From: JAKVBH01 sp049800955
Lineage (GTDB): Bacteria > Pseudomonadota > Alphaproteobacteria > Rhodobacterales > Rhodobacteraceae
Length of the DNA: 64,000 nucleotides
Assembly (NCBI RefSeq): GCF_049800955.1
Contig: NZ_JBNAGA010000002.1
Coordinates: 1,054,001-1,118,000, forward strand
Reading direction: 5' to 3'
Each line of letters opens with the position of its first letter. Within the stretch, counting starts at the first letter, position 1. The position numbers and the translations under genes are program-made. Below, piece by piece: positions 17,585-26,100 of this stretch. Under the pieces are notes generated by a model. That model worked only from the letters and a program-made list of their open reading frames with translations, did no database searches and was not told where the DNA came from.

Positions 17585-18948
17585 TCTTTCCCTCTTTGCG
17601 CTCCAGATTGATTGCGATCATCCTGACGCCGCTTTTGATCATCGCGGCGGGCGTCGCCATCTGGCAATACTCGGCAGAGACCGCGCGCGCCAAGGACATG
17701 TTTGACCGGGGATTGCTATCCGCCGCACTGGCGATCTCACGAGATGTTGCGATATCTGACGGCGACGCGCTCAGCCCGAACACACGAAGTTTGATCAACA
17801 ACACATCGGGCGGAGAGGTTTTCTATCACGTCTACGCCCCTGATGGTGTGTTTGTGACGGGATATTCAACACCGCCCGTGTCTTCCCTGGTAAGCGCGGC
17901 CAATCTCGCCGAACCCGTCTTTTATGATGCGAGATATCAGGGAGAGGACGTGCGCGTTCTCAGGTTTCAATATATCACGACTGTGGGCGACGTGTCGGGT
18001 GTCTTCAATGTGACGGTCTGGCAAGATGCGGATCTCAGGCAGGCTTTCGTGAACGAGTTGGTCATCCGCTCGATCACGGGCATCGCATTGCTGGTGGCGT
18101 CTGTGGGCCTCATCGTGTGGTTCGGTGTGGGCTTTGGCCTTCGCCCCTTGCTTGATCTGGAGAGCGCGATTGCAAAACGCTCCGCCACCGAGCTGGAGCC
18201 AATCCGCCGTCAGGTGCCCGTGGAAGCCCGTGGCATCGTCACCACGGTGAACACGCTGCTGGATCGCGTTTCACGGCGCATCAGTTCCAAGGATGAATTC
18301 ATCTCGAACGCCGCGCATCAGCTGAGAAATCCCGTGGCCGGCGTCCTGGCCCTTGCAGAAGCCGTCGAGAACGCGCCCAATCCCGAAGCCGCCAGAACGC
18401 GCAGCGCAGAACTGGTAAAAGCGGCCCAGCAAACCAGCCGTTTGACTAATCAGCTCCTGTCGTTCGAGCGCGCGGCTGGCAGCGATTTTTCGGCCAGTTC
18501 CGAAGTGCTTTCCCTGAAAGCTCTGATCCATGACGTATCTGACAGCTTCCGACCGGACGCCGCGAAAAAGGGCGTTGTGCTTTCCTTGAGTTTCACCGAG
18601 CAGGATCCGCAGATCGTCGGTGACCGGGTCATGATTCAGGAAGCGCTCCTCAACGTACTCAACAACGCGATTGTCCATGGCGGACCGTCTGTAGACACTG
18701 TCCTGATCCGTCTGTCGCAGACCACGTCAGATGCGGTGGTTCAGATCAATGACAACGGCATCGGCATTCCTGCCGATCAAAGACAGGTGGCCATCAGCCG
18801 GTTTGGGCAGGCAGGCGCTGGCCCTGGCAGTGGATTGGGACTGGCGATTGCTCAACGGGTCATGTCTCAGCATGACGGACACTTGCACTTGCTGGACGAC
18901 CCCGATGGCGCAGCCGTTCAAATGGTCTTTCCGCGTGTCGCCGCGTAG
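17581..18948 (+). CDS. Sensor histidine kinase, TctE-like
   Basis: The 455-residue membrane kinase has a transmembrane helix near residues 10-30, a periplasmic sensor of about 130 residues, and a second helix near 162-185. A HisKA domain follows with the phospho-histidine in NAAHQLRNP (His246), then an ATPase domain with NVLNNAIVHGG, INDNGIGIP and GSGLGLAIAQ boxes. The H-box reads HQLRNP rather than the commoner HELRTP, as in TctE-type kinases. It would sense the external tricarboxylate and phosphorylate the TctD-like regulator. Confidence 0.9.
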   Translation: MIFPSLRSRLIAIILTPLLIIAAGVAIWQYSAETARAKDMFDRGLLSAALAISRDVAISDGDALSPNTRSLINNTSGGEVFYHVYAPDGVFVTGYSTPPVSSLVSAANLAEPVFYDARYQGEDVRVLRFQYITTVGDVSGVFNVTVWQDADLRQAFVNELVIRSITGIALLVASVGLIVWFGVGFGLRPLLDLESAIAKRSATELEPIRRQVPVEARGIVTTVNTLLDRVSRRISSKDEFISNAAHQLRNPVAGVLALAEAVENAPNPEAARTRSAELVKAAQQTSRLTNQLLSFERAAGSDFSASSEVLSLKALIHDVSDSFRPDAAKKGVVLSLSFTEQDPQIVGDRVMIQEALLNVLNNAIVHGGPSVDTVLIRLSQTTSDAVVQINDNGIGIPADQRQVAISRFGQAGAGPGSGLGLAIAQRVMSQHDGHLHLLDDPDGAAVQMVFPRVAA

Positions 18949-19635
18949 AACGCGCGTGGTCCATACATTTGGCCGTGGAAACAAATCCTAGCCGACATTT
19001 CCGATCTCAACTTGGCTTCGTTGGAAAGTTGCGGGCATATCGGCTTTCGTTGCGCCAAAGGCAGCGAGCAACACGTGTGAGAATGGCCCAGCTACTCAAA
19101 GTCGAGTGATTTTGGTGGCGGGATGTAAGCCTCCGGCCCCAACCGGACATTGACCAACTGGTTGCATGGGTCCGGTTGCAACCCGCTGAGCGAGTGAACG
19201 CGCCCGACGGTCGGATCTCTGCGCTGCCAGAGCCCGCCCCAAGAAACACCGCGTTTCCTGGGCGCCTTCACGACGTCCAGTGGCCCATAAGTCGGCGGAG
19301 AATAACCGTTTTCGTCCTGCCCCATGTTCTGTTTCATCGGCGGTCCAGTCCGTTGACGATCCATCAAGCAGTGTCGTCAAGGAAAGCCTCGGCAAAGGGA
19401 TGATGCGCGCTGTTGCGCTTGTCCTTTGCGGCGTTGCTGCAAGAGACAATCATTGACGTCGGGTCCGGGTTCGGAAGAGCGGGTGAGGGCCAAGAAAGTG
19501 AGCCGCCAGCAAGGCGAAGACGTGCTCTTTCATGCCGACGGTATCGTTGCGTCGATCCAGAATGCCATGGCGCCCTGATTGCGTGCTTTGGGCGCTTCTC
19601 GGTCATTCCCCGCGTTGGAGCCTCATGGCAGGTCG
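18949..19635. other. About 690 bp without an intact gene
   Basis: Between the TctE-like kinase and the carboxymuconolactone-decarboxylase-family gene no full-length gene is visible. Several short overlapping frames occur on the minus strand. One (19092-19367) has protein-like composition and is listed separately. A stretch on the minus strand from about 19531 starts with a leader-like sequence but shifts frame soon after. The region looks like decayed coding DNA. No transposase, inverted-repeat pair or tRNA was recognised. Confidence 0.5.
19092..19367 (-). CDS. Unrecognised 91-codon open frame, possibly a decayed gene 3' end
   Basis: The frame has a protein-like middle and end (DENGYSPPTYGPLDVVKAP, RVHSLSGLQPDPCNQLVNV) with no low-complexity bias. 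It lacks a convincing ribosome-binding site and no homologous family was recognised. It may be the C-terminal piece of a larger gene whose 5' part has lost its frame in the preceding 200 bp. It could also be a genuine small gene. No function is proposed. Confidence 0.3.
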   Translation of the reverse strand: MMDRQRTGPPMKQNMGQDENGYSPPTYGPLDVVKAPRKRGVSWGGLWQRRDPTVGRVHSLSGLQPDPCNQLVNVRLGPEAYIPPPKSLDFE

Positions 19636-19658
19636 GGCCGGGCCAGGACGGCCCGGCC
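19636..19658 (-). terminator. GC-rich hairpin after the CMD-family gene
   Basis: A perfect 9-bp stem (GGCCGGGCC/GGCCCGGCC) with loop AGGAC begins 9 bp beyond the stop codon of the last gene of the minus-strand Tor operon. There is no T-run after it, so it may be a Rho-assisted end or an mRNA-stabilising hairpin rather than a classic intrinsic terminator. Confidence 0.4.
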
Positions 19659-19666
19659 GCCAGCGG

Positions 19667-19981
19667 TCAGGCGTCGGTTACATCTGCGATCCATGTGCCG
19701 GCGGCAACGGCGCGCGGCAGCCCCAGGGTGCCGATGGCCAGCAGAGCGACCTGATGCAGGTCCGCCTCGCTGATGCCCTGCTCCAGCCCGCGGCGGGTAT
19801 GCGAATGCACCGCCCCTTCGGATCCGGCCCCGATGGCAAGCGCCAGCTTGACGAGCCGCCGCTCCCGCTCGGTCAGATCACCGGCATGTGCTGTGGCCTC
19901 TCCGAGGGCGGCATACGCCTCCCAGACTGTCGGGTGTTTTTCGGACAGCGCTCCGGCGGCCCCTGGTAAATCGCTAGACAT
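19667..19981 (-). CDS. Carboxymuconolactone decarboxylase (CMD/AhpD)-family small protein
   Basis: This 104-residue protein has the all-helical CMD core (ERERRLVKLALAIGAGSEGAVHSHTRRGLEQG, in two parts around the active region). The peroxidatic CxxC of AhpD-type members is absent; only the histidines in VHSHTRRG remain at that place. It therefore cannot work as a thiol peroxidase. It ends the operon that starts with the TMAO/DMSO reductase, 14 bp after pseudoazurin. Its role there is unknown. Confidence 0.75.
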   Translation of the reverse strand: MSSDLPGAAGALSEKHPTVWEAYAALGEATAHAGDLTERERRLVKLALAIGAGSEGAVHSHTRRGLEQGISEADLHQVALLAIGTLGLPRAVAAGTWIADVTDA

Positions 19982-19995
19982 GGTCTTCCTTTCGC

Positions 19996-20433
19996 TCAGC
20001 TTTGCGGACGCTCTGCGATGGCGTCCTCGAATTTTGCCTTGGCCCGCTTGGGCATCCTCACGTCGAGGAAATCCTCGGCAATCTCACCATCGCCGACATG
20101 GATCACCATGACCATCCCCATCCCGAGATGAGGTTTGCAGATCACGCCGATGGTGCCCTCGGCTGTCAGTTCGATCTCGATCTCCTGGTTCACCTTGCCC
20201 TTGAACGCCTTCTGGCCCTCGGGGACCATGCCCTTCATGGTCTCCGCGTTGTGGCCGCGGTCCACGGCCAGAAACTTCACGGTGTCACCGGGCTGGGCGG
20301 CAATGAAGCGCGGCTCGAACACCATGGCGCCGGCCTCACCTTTGTTCAGCATGCGCACCTCGTGGGTTTCGGCGAAGGCCAGCGAGGAGGTCAGGGCCAG
20401 TGCGAGTGCGGCCAGTGTGGGTGTCAGATTCAT
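19996..20433 (-). CDS. Pseudoazurin (periplasmic blue copper protein)
   Basis: The 145-residue precursor has a signal peptide ending near SSLAFA|ETHEV and a cupredoxin domain with all four copper ligands: His61 (DRGHNAE), Cys99, His102 and Met107 (ICKPHLGMGM). Ligand spacing is that of pseudoazurin. It carries single electrons in the periplasm, classically to nitrite or nitrous oxide reductase. Here it lies in an operon with a molybdenum reductase and cofactor genes, so it may donate electrons to that enzyme's haem domain (inference). ATG 20433 is preferred to 20442 because AAGGA sits 8 bp before it. Confidence 0.9.
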   Translation of the reverse strand: MNLTPTLAALALALTSSLAFAETHEVRMLNKGEAGAMVFEPRFIAAQPGDTVKFLAVDRGHNAETMKGMVPEGQKAFKGKVNQEIEIELTAEGTIGVICKPHLGMGMVMVIHVGDGEIAEDFLDVRMPKRAKAKFEDAIAERPQS

Positions 20434-20459
20434 GTCGTTCATCCTTTTTTCTGTAGGTC

Positions 20460-21470
20460 TTATCCGCCCAGAGCCGACATATGCCGCTCCAGGTTGGGTG
20501 TTGAAATCGTGGCCGGATCGAAGCTGTGTCGTTCCGGCTTGTGCCAAAGCGCCTCGCGGATCGCCGCAATCACGGCGGCGTCAGAGCGTTGAGCCGCGTC
20601 GCGCAGATCAACCGACCCTTCCTCGCCGAGGCAGGTGAACAAACGTCCCGTACAACTCAGCCGGACGCGGTTGCACGCGGCACAGAAATTGCAGGACATG
20701 GGCGAGATGAACCCAAGCGTGCCGCCGGTCTCAGCGACCCGAAAGACCTGCGCGGGCCCTCCACTGGCGTTGCGGGCAGGTGTCATCGTCCACCGTTGGC
20801 TGAGGTCCTTGCGCAGGCTGGCGTTGGACAAGCAGGTTTGCCCCCGGTCGCAGCCAGTCTGCCCAAGCGGCATTTCCTCGATGATCGCAAGATCCATCCC
20901 GCGCCCGTGGGCGAAGCGGATCAGGTCATCGACCTCCGCCTCGAAGGCGCCCCGGCTGGCCACCGCATTCAGCCGGATATGCAGACCAGCGGCGCGCGCG
21001 GCGTCGATGCCGTCCAGCACACGCTGGATCGTGCCAATCCGCGTCAGCGCGCGGTAGCGGTCCGCATCAAGCGTATCGAGCGAGACATTGACCCTCCGCA
21101 CGCCGCAGCGCACCAGATCCTCGGCATAGCGGGCGAGACGCGTGCCATTGGTTGTCAGCGTGATCTCATCGAGATTGCCGGACGCGCGCCAGGCAGCCAG
21201 CCCCTCGAAGAGCTCCATCACATCAGAACGCACCAGCGGCTCGCCCCCGGTGATGCGGATCTTGCGGGTGCCATGGGCCACGAAGACGCGCGCCAGCCTC
21301 AGCATCTCCCCCACGCTCAAAACCTCGCGGCGCGGCAGGAAAGTCATTTTTTCGGCCATGCAATAGGTGCAGCGCAGATCGCAACGATCCGTCACAGACA
21401 GGCGCAGATAGCGCACTGCGCGGCCAAAGCTGTCCACAAAGGGCGCAGAATTGGAGGCATCAAACGGCAT
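20460..21470 (-). CDS. moaA: GTP 3',8-cyclase MoaA
   Basis: The 336-residue radical SAM enzyme has the N-terminal CxxxCxxC cluster (Cys30, Cys34, Cys37 in RCDLRCTYC), a second C-terminal cluster (CNFCAACNRVRLSC) and the conserved C-terminal Gly-Gly (SALGG). It makes the first step of molybdopterin synthesis from GTP with MoaC. The start at 21470 lies inside the end of the DUF2478 gene (11-bp overlap) and begins at the family N-terminus. Placement in a reductase operon suggests expression matched to cofactor demand. Confidence 0.93.
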   Translation of the reverse strand: MPFDASNSAPFVDSFGRAVRYLRLSVTDRCDLRCTYCMAEKMTFLPRREVLSVGEMLRLARVFVAHGTRKIRITGGEPLVRSDVMELFEGLAAWRASGNLDEITLTTNGTRLARYAEDLVRCGVRRVNVSLDTLDADRYRALTRIGTIQRVLDGIDAARAAGLHIRLNAVASRGAFEAEVDDLIRFAHGRGMDLAIIEEMPLGQTGCDRGQTCLSNASLRKDLSQRWTMTPARNASGGPAQVFRVAETGGTLGFISPMSCNFCAACNRVRLSCTGRLFTCLGEEGSVDLRDAAQRSDAAVIAAIREALWHKPERHSFDPATISTPNLERHMSALGG

Positions 21471-21987
21471 GGCGCAATTCCTCGGTCGGGCAGACCCAGT
21501 CCAGCACTGCCGCGCGCTCCATCGGCAGATCGCAGGCAAGGCCCGCACCAAAATCCGCCCAGGCCTCCGCATAGGTTGGCCGCACGGCCGTGAGAACCGG
21601 CACGCCCAATGTCATGGCCTTGCCAATCAGATCCCGAAAGCCACGTCCCTCGCTTTCGCCCCGGCCAAAGCGGTTGAGGATAAGCAGATCGGCGCCTGCC
21701 TCCAGCTCCTGTTCCAGATACGACGCGCATTCTGCCAGCGCGCCGGGATGCAGTCGGCACCCACGCGAGCCGTTGCCCAGTGGTTGCGAGATGCGGAACG
21801 TCCGGTTCGAGCCGAGCGTCGTCAGGTCCATATCGGCGCAGTGGCACTCACCGCCCTCCGCGCCGCGGGTCTGAAGCGCGCCGCGCACGCGCATATCGCA
21901 TTCCGACAAGCTCCGCGCGATGTCGGCAAGAAAGCCGTCGATGTCACCACTCTCAAAACGGATCGCAGCCAAGGGAAGGAAGGTCAT
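21460..21987 (-). CDS. DUF2478 family protein, associated with molybdenum genes
   Basis: The 175-residue protein matches the DUF2478 pattern, including ADMDLTTLG, SRGCRLHPGALAE and LLILNRFGRGESEGRGFRD. The family is often found beside molybdate transport and molybdopterin genes and has a P-loop-NTPase-like ending, but its biochemical role is not established. It overlaps moeA (4 bp) and moaA (11 bp), so it is made together with both. A role in metal handling or cofactor delivery to the reductase is a guess from context. Confidence 0.8.
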   Translation of the reverse strand: MTFLPLAAIRFESGDIDGFLADIARSLSECDMRVRGALQTRGAEGGECHCADMDLTTLGSNRTFRISQPLGNGSRGCRLHPGALAECASYLEQELEAGADLLILNRFGRGESEGRGFRDLIGKAMTLGVPVLTAVRPTYAEAWADFGAGLACDLPMERAAVLDWVCPTEELRHAV

Positions 21988-23255
21988 TGTGCGCCTCCAT
22001 CATAACAGAACGGGCGCCAGAGAAGCCGGTCGCCGGAGGTGATTTCAGATGTGGTTGCCGGAACAATTGCCAGCCCGTCCGCCCCGCTGAGCGGCAAAAG
22101 CGTCGCCGAGACGCTGCGGCCCAGCCGTTCGAGGATGGGTGTTCCGTGGCCGTCAAAGCCGCGCCGCCGCACGGGGAAAACCTCCGCGCGCCCTGCCTTG
22201 CGTGTCCAGTCAAACCCGGCAATCGCCGGCACGGGTGCAAAGGGGCGGGGGGTCTGACCGGACAGACGCTGGATTTGCGGCAGGACAAACAGGTGAAAGC
22301 CCACATGCACCGCAAAGGGGTTGCCCGGCAGGCCGGTCACGATTGACGGGCCAAGTTTGCCGAACATGGCGGGCTTGCCGGGTTTGATCGCCACGCGCCA
22401 TCCCTCGATCTGACCGCCAGCGGCTTCGAACGCGGCGCGGATGTGATCCTTGCCGCCCATGGAGACGGCCCCGGAGGTCACGATCAGGTCATAGCGCCCG
22501 GCAACCTGCGCCAGCGCGCTTGCCGTCGCGTCCAGATCATCGGGCAGGATGCCCAGATCATCCACCTCCGCGCCCGCCTCGGCGGCCAGCGCCAGAAGCA
22601 TCGGACGGTTGGCATCCGCGATCTGCCCCGGCCCCAAAGGACCGCTGCGCAGTTCATCCCCAGTGGAGAAGACCGCAACACGCGGGCGGCGCGTCACCGT
22701 GATCTGATCGACCCCATTGGCCGCTAGAAGACCGATGTGATGCGGTGCAATGCGCTGGCCTGCGGGCAGCAATGGGGCGCCCAAGGCCTGATCACTGCCT
22801 GCAAGACGCAGGTTTGCGCCGGGACCTGGCTTTCGCTCAACGTGAACCTTGTGGCCCTTGTCGATGCAATCCTCGATCATCACGACACTATCCGCGCCCT
22901 CGGGCATCATCGCGCCGGTAAAGATGCGCAGAGCGGCGCCATCCGGCAAAGGCCCGGGCACGTCACCGGCCGCAACAGTCCCGGCGATGGGCAGACAACA
23001 CCGCCCTTCGAGATCAGCGGCGCGCAGCGCAAAGCCATCCATCGCGGCATTGTCGAAACGGGGCAGCGCGCAGGGGGCCGAAACATGTGCAGCGCTTGTG
23101 CGACCGCGTGTTTTGCCAAGCGGCAGGGTCTCGGTTTCTGCAAGGGGCGCGACCAGAGCCAGCGCCCGGTTCACCGCATCCTCAACGCGCATCAACGAGG
23201 CCGTATTTTGCAAACGGTCACAGCCGCAGCCCGATTCGATACGCTCCATATGCAT
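21984..23255 (-). CDS. moeA: Molybdopterin molybdenumtransferase MoeA
   Basis: The 423-residue protein has the MoeA signatures LPRFDNAAMDGFALR, FTGAMMPEGADSVVMIED, VFSTGDEL, VTSGAVSMGGKDH and LPGNPFAVHVGF. It inserts molybdenum into adenylylated molybdopterin. An N-terminal extension of about 30 residues (MHMERIESGCGCD) precedes the domain and is cysteine-containing. The ATG at 23255 has AAGGAGG five bases upstream. It follows the reductase gene after a 97-bp gap that contains a stable hairpin. Confidence 0.92.
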   Translation of the reverse strand: MHMERIESGCGCDRLQNTASLMRVEDAVNRALALVAPLAETETLPLGKTRGRTSAAHVSAPCALPRFDNAAMDGFALRAADLEGRCCLPIAGTVAAGDVPGPLPDGAALRIFTGAMMPEGADSVVMIEDCIDKGHKVHVERKPGPGANLRLAGSDQALGAPLLPAGQRIAPHHIGLLAANGVDQITVTRRPRVAVFSTGDELRSGPLGPGQIADANRPMLLALAAEAGAEVDDLGILPDDLDATASALAQVAGRYDLIVTSGAVSMGGKDHIRAAFEAAGGQIEGWRVAIKPGKPAMFGKLGPSIVTGLPGNPFAVHVGFHLFVLPQIQRLSGQTPRPFAPVPAIAGFDWTRKAGRAEVFPVRRRGFDGHGTPILERLGRSVSATLLPLSGADGLAIVPATTSEITSGDRLLWRPFCYDGGAQ

Positions 23256-23308
23256 TGCTGCCTCCTTGAGAAATGATGAGAAGAAAGATGAAAATCTCGC
23301 CTGTGTAC

Positions 23309-23331
23309 GGAGGCCGGATGAACCGGCCTCC
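23309..23331 (-). other. Intercistronic hairpin between torA and moeA
   Basis: A perfect 9-bp stem (GGAGGCCGG/CCGGCCTCC) with a 5-nt loop lies 22 bp after the reductase stop and 54 bp before moeA. No T-run follows on the minus strand. It is likely an mRNA-stabilising or partial-termination element that keeps the reductase message more abundant than the cofactor genes downstream. Confidence 0.5.
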
Positions 23332-23352
23332 CACTGAGTTGGTGATCCGAGC

Positions 23353-26025
23353 TTAATTCGCCGCGTCGGAGGCATTCTCCATCAGGTATTCCATGACCAG
23401 CGTGGCTTCGGCCTCATCGAGACCCGCGCGGGGGAACATGGACGGCGTGATGCCTTTCCACTGCTGCTGCGAGAAGTGGGAGGGTTCGCGCGGGCCGTGA
23501 CAGACGGTGCACCGCTCGTAGAAGATTTTCTCGCCCGGTCCCATATTCGCCATCAGCTTGTCGGTGATGTCGTAGATCCGATCGAGGCCGAGCTTGTCCT
23601 CGTCCAGGGCCGCGAGTTCGTAATCCTCGATGATCGCGGGTTTCTCATAGGCCATGTTCGGGCCCTCGGGGTCTTCACACTTGCGCATGTAGCACAGGGT
23701 TGTGTTGGCAGTGGTCGCCTGGGATAGACCCGAGGAGCGCTGTGTCGAGGTCAGGAAGTTCACCAGACCCGAGTTGCACCGCCCCTTGCTGTCAAGCTGT
23801 GGCCATGCGCCCTCATAGATCGAGATGACACCGGGCATGATCTCATCGCTGACAACGGCGCCTGCAATCACAGTCCCGCGGTCATTATACAGCTCGACCA
23901 GATCACCATCGGCAATCCCGCGATCCGCGGCATCCTGATTGTTGATCCGCACGGGCTCGCGGCCCTGCACCTTGTAAAGGTCGCGCAGGCTTTCGGATTG
24001 GTCCATCTGGCTGTGCAGACGGTGCCAGGGGTGCGGGCTGACCACGTGCAGCTGACCTTCCTTGGCCACACCGAGATATTCGTGCTTTTCAAGCCAGATC
24101 GGCATGGCGGGCATGTCGTCGATCTCGTATTTCTTGAAGTCTTCGCAATACATCTCGATCTTGCCCGAGGTTGTGTGCAGCGGATTGCCTTCGGGGTCTT
24201 CATAGAACGCGCCGTGGCGGGTCCATTTGCGCGCCTCCTCTGGCACGCCCATGAAGGCATAGCCCTTTTCCCAGAACTCCTCGAACGGGGTGTGTTCTGC
24301 CGCGCTGGATTTCGCGTAAGCTTGCTGGATGTGGTACATCTTGTCTTCACCATCGGTGAACTGCGCCCACAGACCCAGCTTGTCGGCCAGACCCTCGAAG
24401 ATCTCGTAGTCCGGCAGGCTCTCGCCCACGGGTTCGATGACCTTTTTCATCGCGTAGACCTTGTCGTTCGAATAGGTCCCGCCGGAGGTGATGTCGTCCT
24501 GTTCCAGGCTTGAGGCGGCAGGGAACACAATATCGGCCCAGCGGACAGCAGCGGTCCACCACACATCGACCGAGATGATGGTCTCGACCTTCTCAAGCGC
24601 GCGGATCAGCCGGTTGGTATCCTGCTGGTGGCTCATGAAGTTGTTGCCCGCGTTGAAGACAACCTTGATGTCCGGGTAGGTGTGGGTGTTGCCGTTGTAG
24701 AAGACCTCCTTGCCGGGGTTTTCCAGCGCCTCGGTGATCCGGCTCGCAGGGACAACGCCCTTGACCCAGTTGCGACCCTGGCTCATGCCCGATGGCGTTG
24801 ATTTGCCCGATTGGGGCATGCCGCCGTTGCCGTAGTGCCAGCTGAAGCCCACGCCGCAACCCGGCTTGCCGATCTTACCGGTCAGGGCTGCGAAGTTCAC
24901 GATCGCCCAGTGGGTCAACTCGCCATGCTGCGCCCGTTGCAGCGCCCAGGCGCCGGCGATGTTGGTGTTGGAGGTCGCAAACAACTCGGCCAGTTCGCGG
25001 ATCTTGTCGGCGTCAATGCCTGTGATGCCAGCGGCCCATTCCGGGGTCTTGGCCTCGCCGTCATCCTCGCCCTTCACATAGGCGATCCATTTGTCGGCGC
25101 CGACAGTGTAGCGGTCCATATAGGCCCGGTCTTCGAGACCCTTATCGAGCACGTGATGCGCCATGCCGAGGAACAGCGCCACATCGGTGTTGGGCACGAT
25201 CTGCACCCAATCGGCATCGAGATATTCGTCAGACGCGGTGCGCTGCGGGTTGATGGAGATGAATTTAACGCCTGCATCGCGGATGTCTTTCCAATGCGCA
25301 TACATCCCATGATCGGCCACACGATATTCGATGCGGTTGTTCTTGATCGGGTCACAGCCCACAAGGACGAACACTTCGCCCTCATCGCGAATAGTCTCCC
25401 ACGCCGATTGCGCGGAATAGACCTCCATGTCCCCGATGATGTGGGGCAGAGAGATCTGCGAGGCACCGGCAGACCAGTCGCCTTGCGTGTTGGTGCAGCC
25501 GCCCATGAGGTTCAGCAAGCGGCCTTGCAACACGTTCGGACGGAAGCTGCCCGCGTTGGACCAGCCGCCATAAGACGAGCTGAAGATTGCCTCGTTGCCG
25601 TGATTGGTCGCGGTATCCAGCAGCGCCTTGGCCGCAAGACCCCAGGCAGTATCCCAATCGACGCGGACATATTCTTCCTTGCCGCGCAGCTCGGGCTTGA
25701 TGTCGCCGCTCTCCCATCCCTCAAGATAGGATTTCCGTACCATCGGATAGTTGATCCGGCTCTTGTCATAGGTGCGGTCCTTGATGCCGTAGGCCAGCAT
25801 CTCGGTCGGCTGGGCGTCAATCTCCGTCATGGACGAGATGTTGATCAGCTTGCCTTCGCGCACCACGGCCTCGAAGGGGCCAAAGTGGGTGGCGTGGAAA
25901 ATGCGGTTGGCGTGGGAGTTGGGGTCAATCGATGCAAGTGCGGTCGATCCCATCAGATTGGCGACACCAAAAGCGGCGGCGCCACCTTGCAAAAACGCGC
26001 GACGGGTCGGTTGGGAAAAGGACAT
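23353..26025 (-). CDS. torA: TMAO/DMSO reductase family molybdoenzyme with C-terminal haem c domain
   Basis: The 890-residue precursor has a Tat leader (TRRAFLQGG) and a bis-MGD molybdoenzyme body of the DMSO/TMAO reductase type, without an N-terminal iron-sulfur motif. The Mo-ligand serine aligns with Ser156 in SYGGWSNAG. The body ends near residue 790. A further 100 residues carry one haem c site, C839-T-V-C842-H843, followed by FPRAGLDEAEATLVMEYL, resembling the last haem domain of TorC. Typical TorA/DorA proteins are about 820-850 residues and lack this. It probably reduces TMAO or another N- or S-oxide in the periplasm. No torC or torD is in the window. ATG 26025 has GGAGG upstream. Confidence 0.85.
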   Translation of the reverse strand: MSFSQPTRRAFLQGGAAAFGVANLMGSTALASIDPNSHANRIFHATHFGPFEAVVREGKLINISSMTEIDAQPTEMLAYGIKDRTYDKSRINYPMVRKSYLEGWESGDIKPELRGKEEYVRVDWDTAWGLAAKALLDTATNHGNEAIFSSSYGGWSNAGSFRPNVLQGRLLNLMGGCTNTQGDWSAGASQISLPHIIGDMEVYSAQSAWETIRDEGEVFVLVGCDPIKNNRIEYRVADHGMYAHWKDIRDAGVKFISINPQRTASDEYLDADWVQIVPNTDVALFLGMAHHVLDKGLEDRAYMDRYTVGADKWIAYVKGEDDGEAKTPEWAAGITGIDADKIRELAELFATSNTNIAGAWALQRAQHGELTHWAIVNFAALTGKIGKPGCGVGFSWHYGNGGMPQSGKSTPSGMSQGRNWVKGVVPASRITEALENPGKEVFYNGNTHTYPDIKVVFNAGNNFMSHQQDTNRLIRALEKVETIISVDVWWTAAVRWADIVFPAASSLEQDDITSGGTYSNDKVYAMKKVIEPVGESLPDYEIFEGLADKLGLWAQFTDGEDKMYHIQQAYAKSSAAEHTPFEEFWEKGYAFMGVPEEARKWTRHGAFYEDPEGNPLHTTSGKIEMYCEDFKKYEIDDMPAMPIWLEKHEYLGVAKEGQLHVVSPHPWHRLHSQMDQSESLRDLYKVQGREPVRINNQDAADRGIADGDLVELYNDRGTVIAGAVVSDEIMPGVISIYEGAWPQLDSKGRCNSGLVNFLTSTQRSSGLSQATTANTTLCYMRKCEDPEGPNMAYEKPAIIEDYELAALDEDKLGLDRIYDITDKLMANMGPGEKIFYERCTVCHGPREPSHFSQQQWKGITPSMFPRAGLDEAEATLVMEYLMENASDAAN

Positions 26026-26100
26026 GCTGGCCTCCTGTGGCTGACGATCTGACGCCACATTAGAAGCTGTGTGCACCGGGCTCGTTGACCCGCAGCAAAT

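Noticed and set aside
24811..26052. 413-codon open frame on the plus strand opposite torA
   Set aside because: Antisense shadow of the reductase gene without recognisable motifs or a ribosome-binding site.
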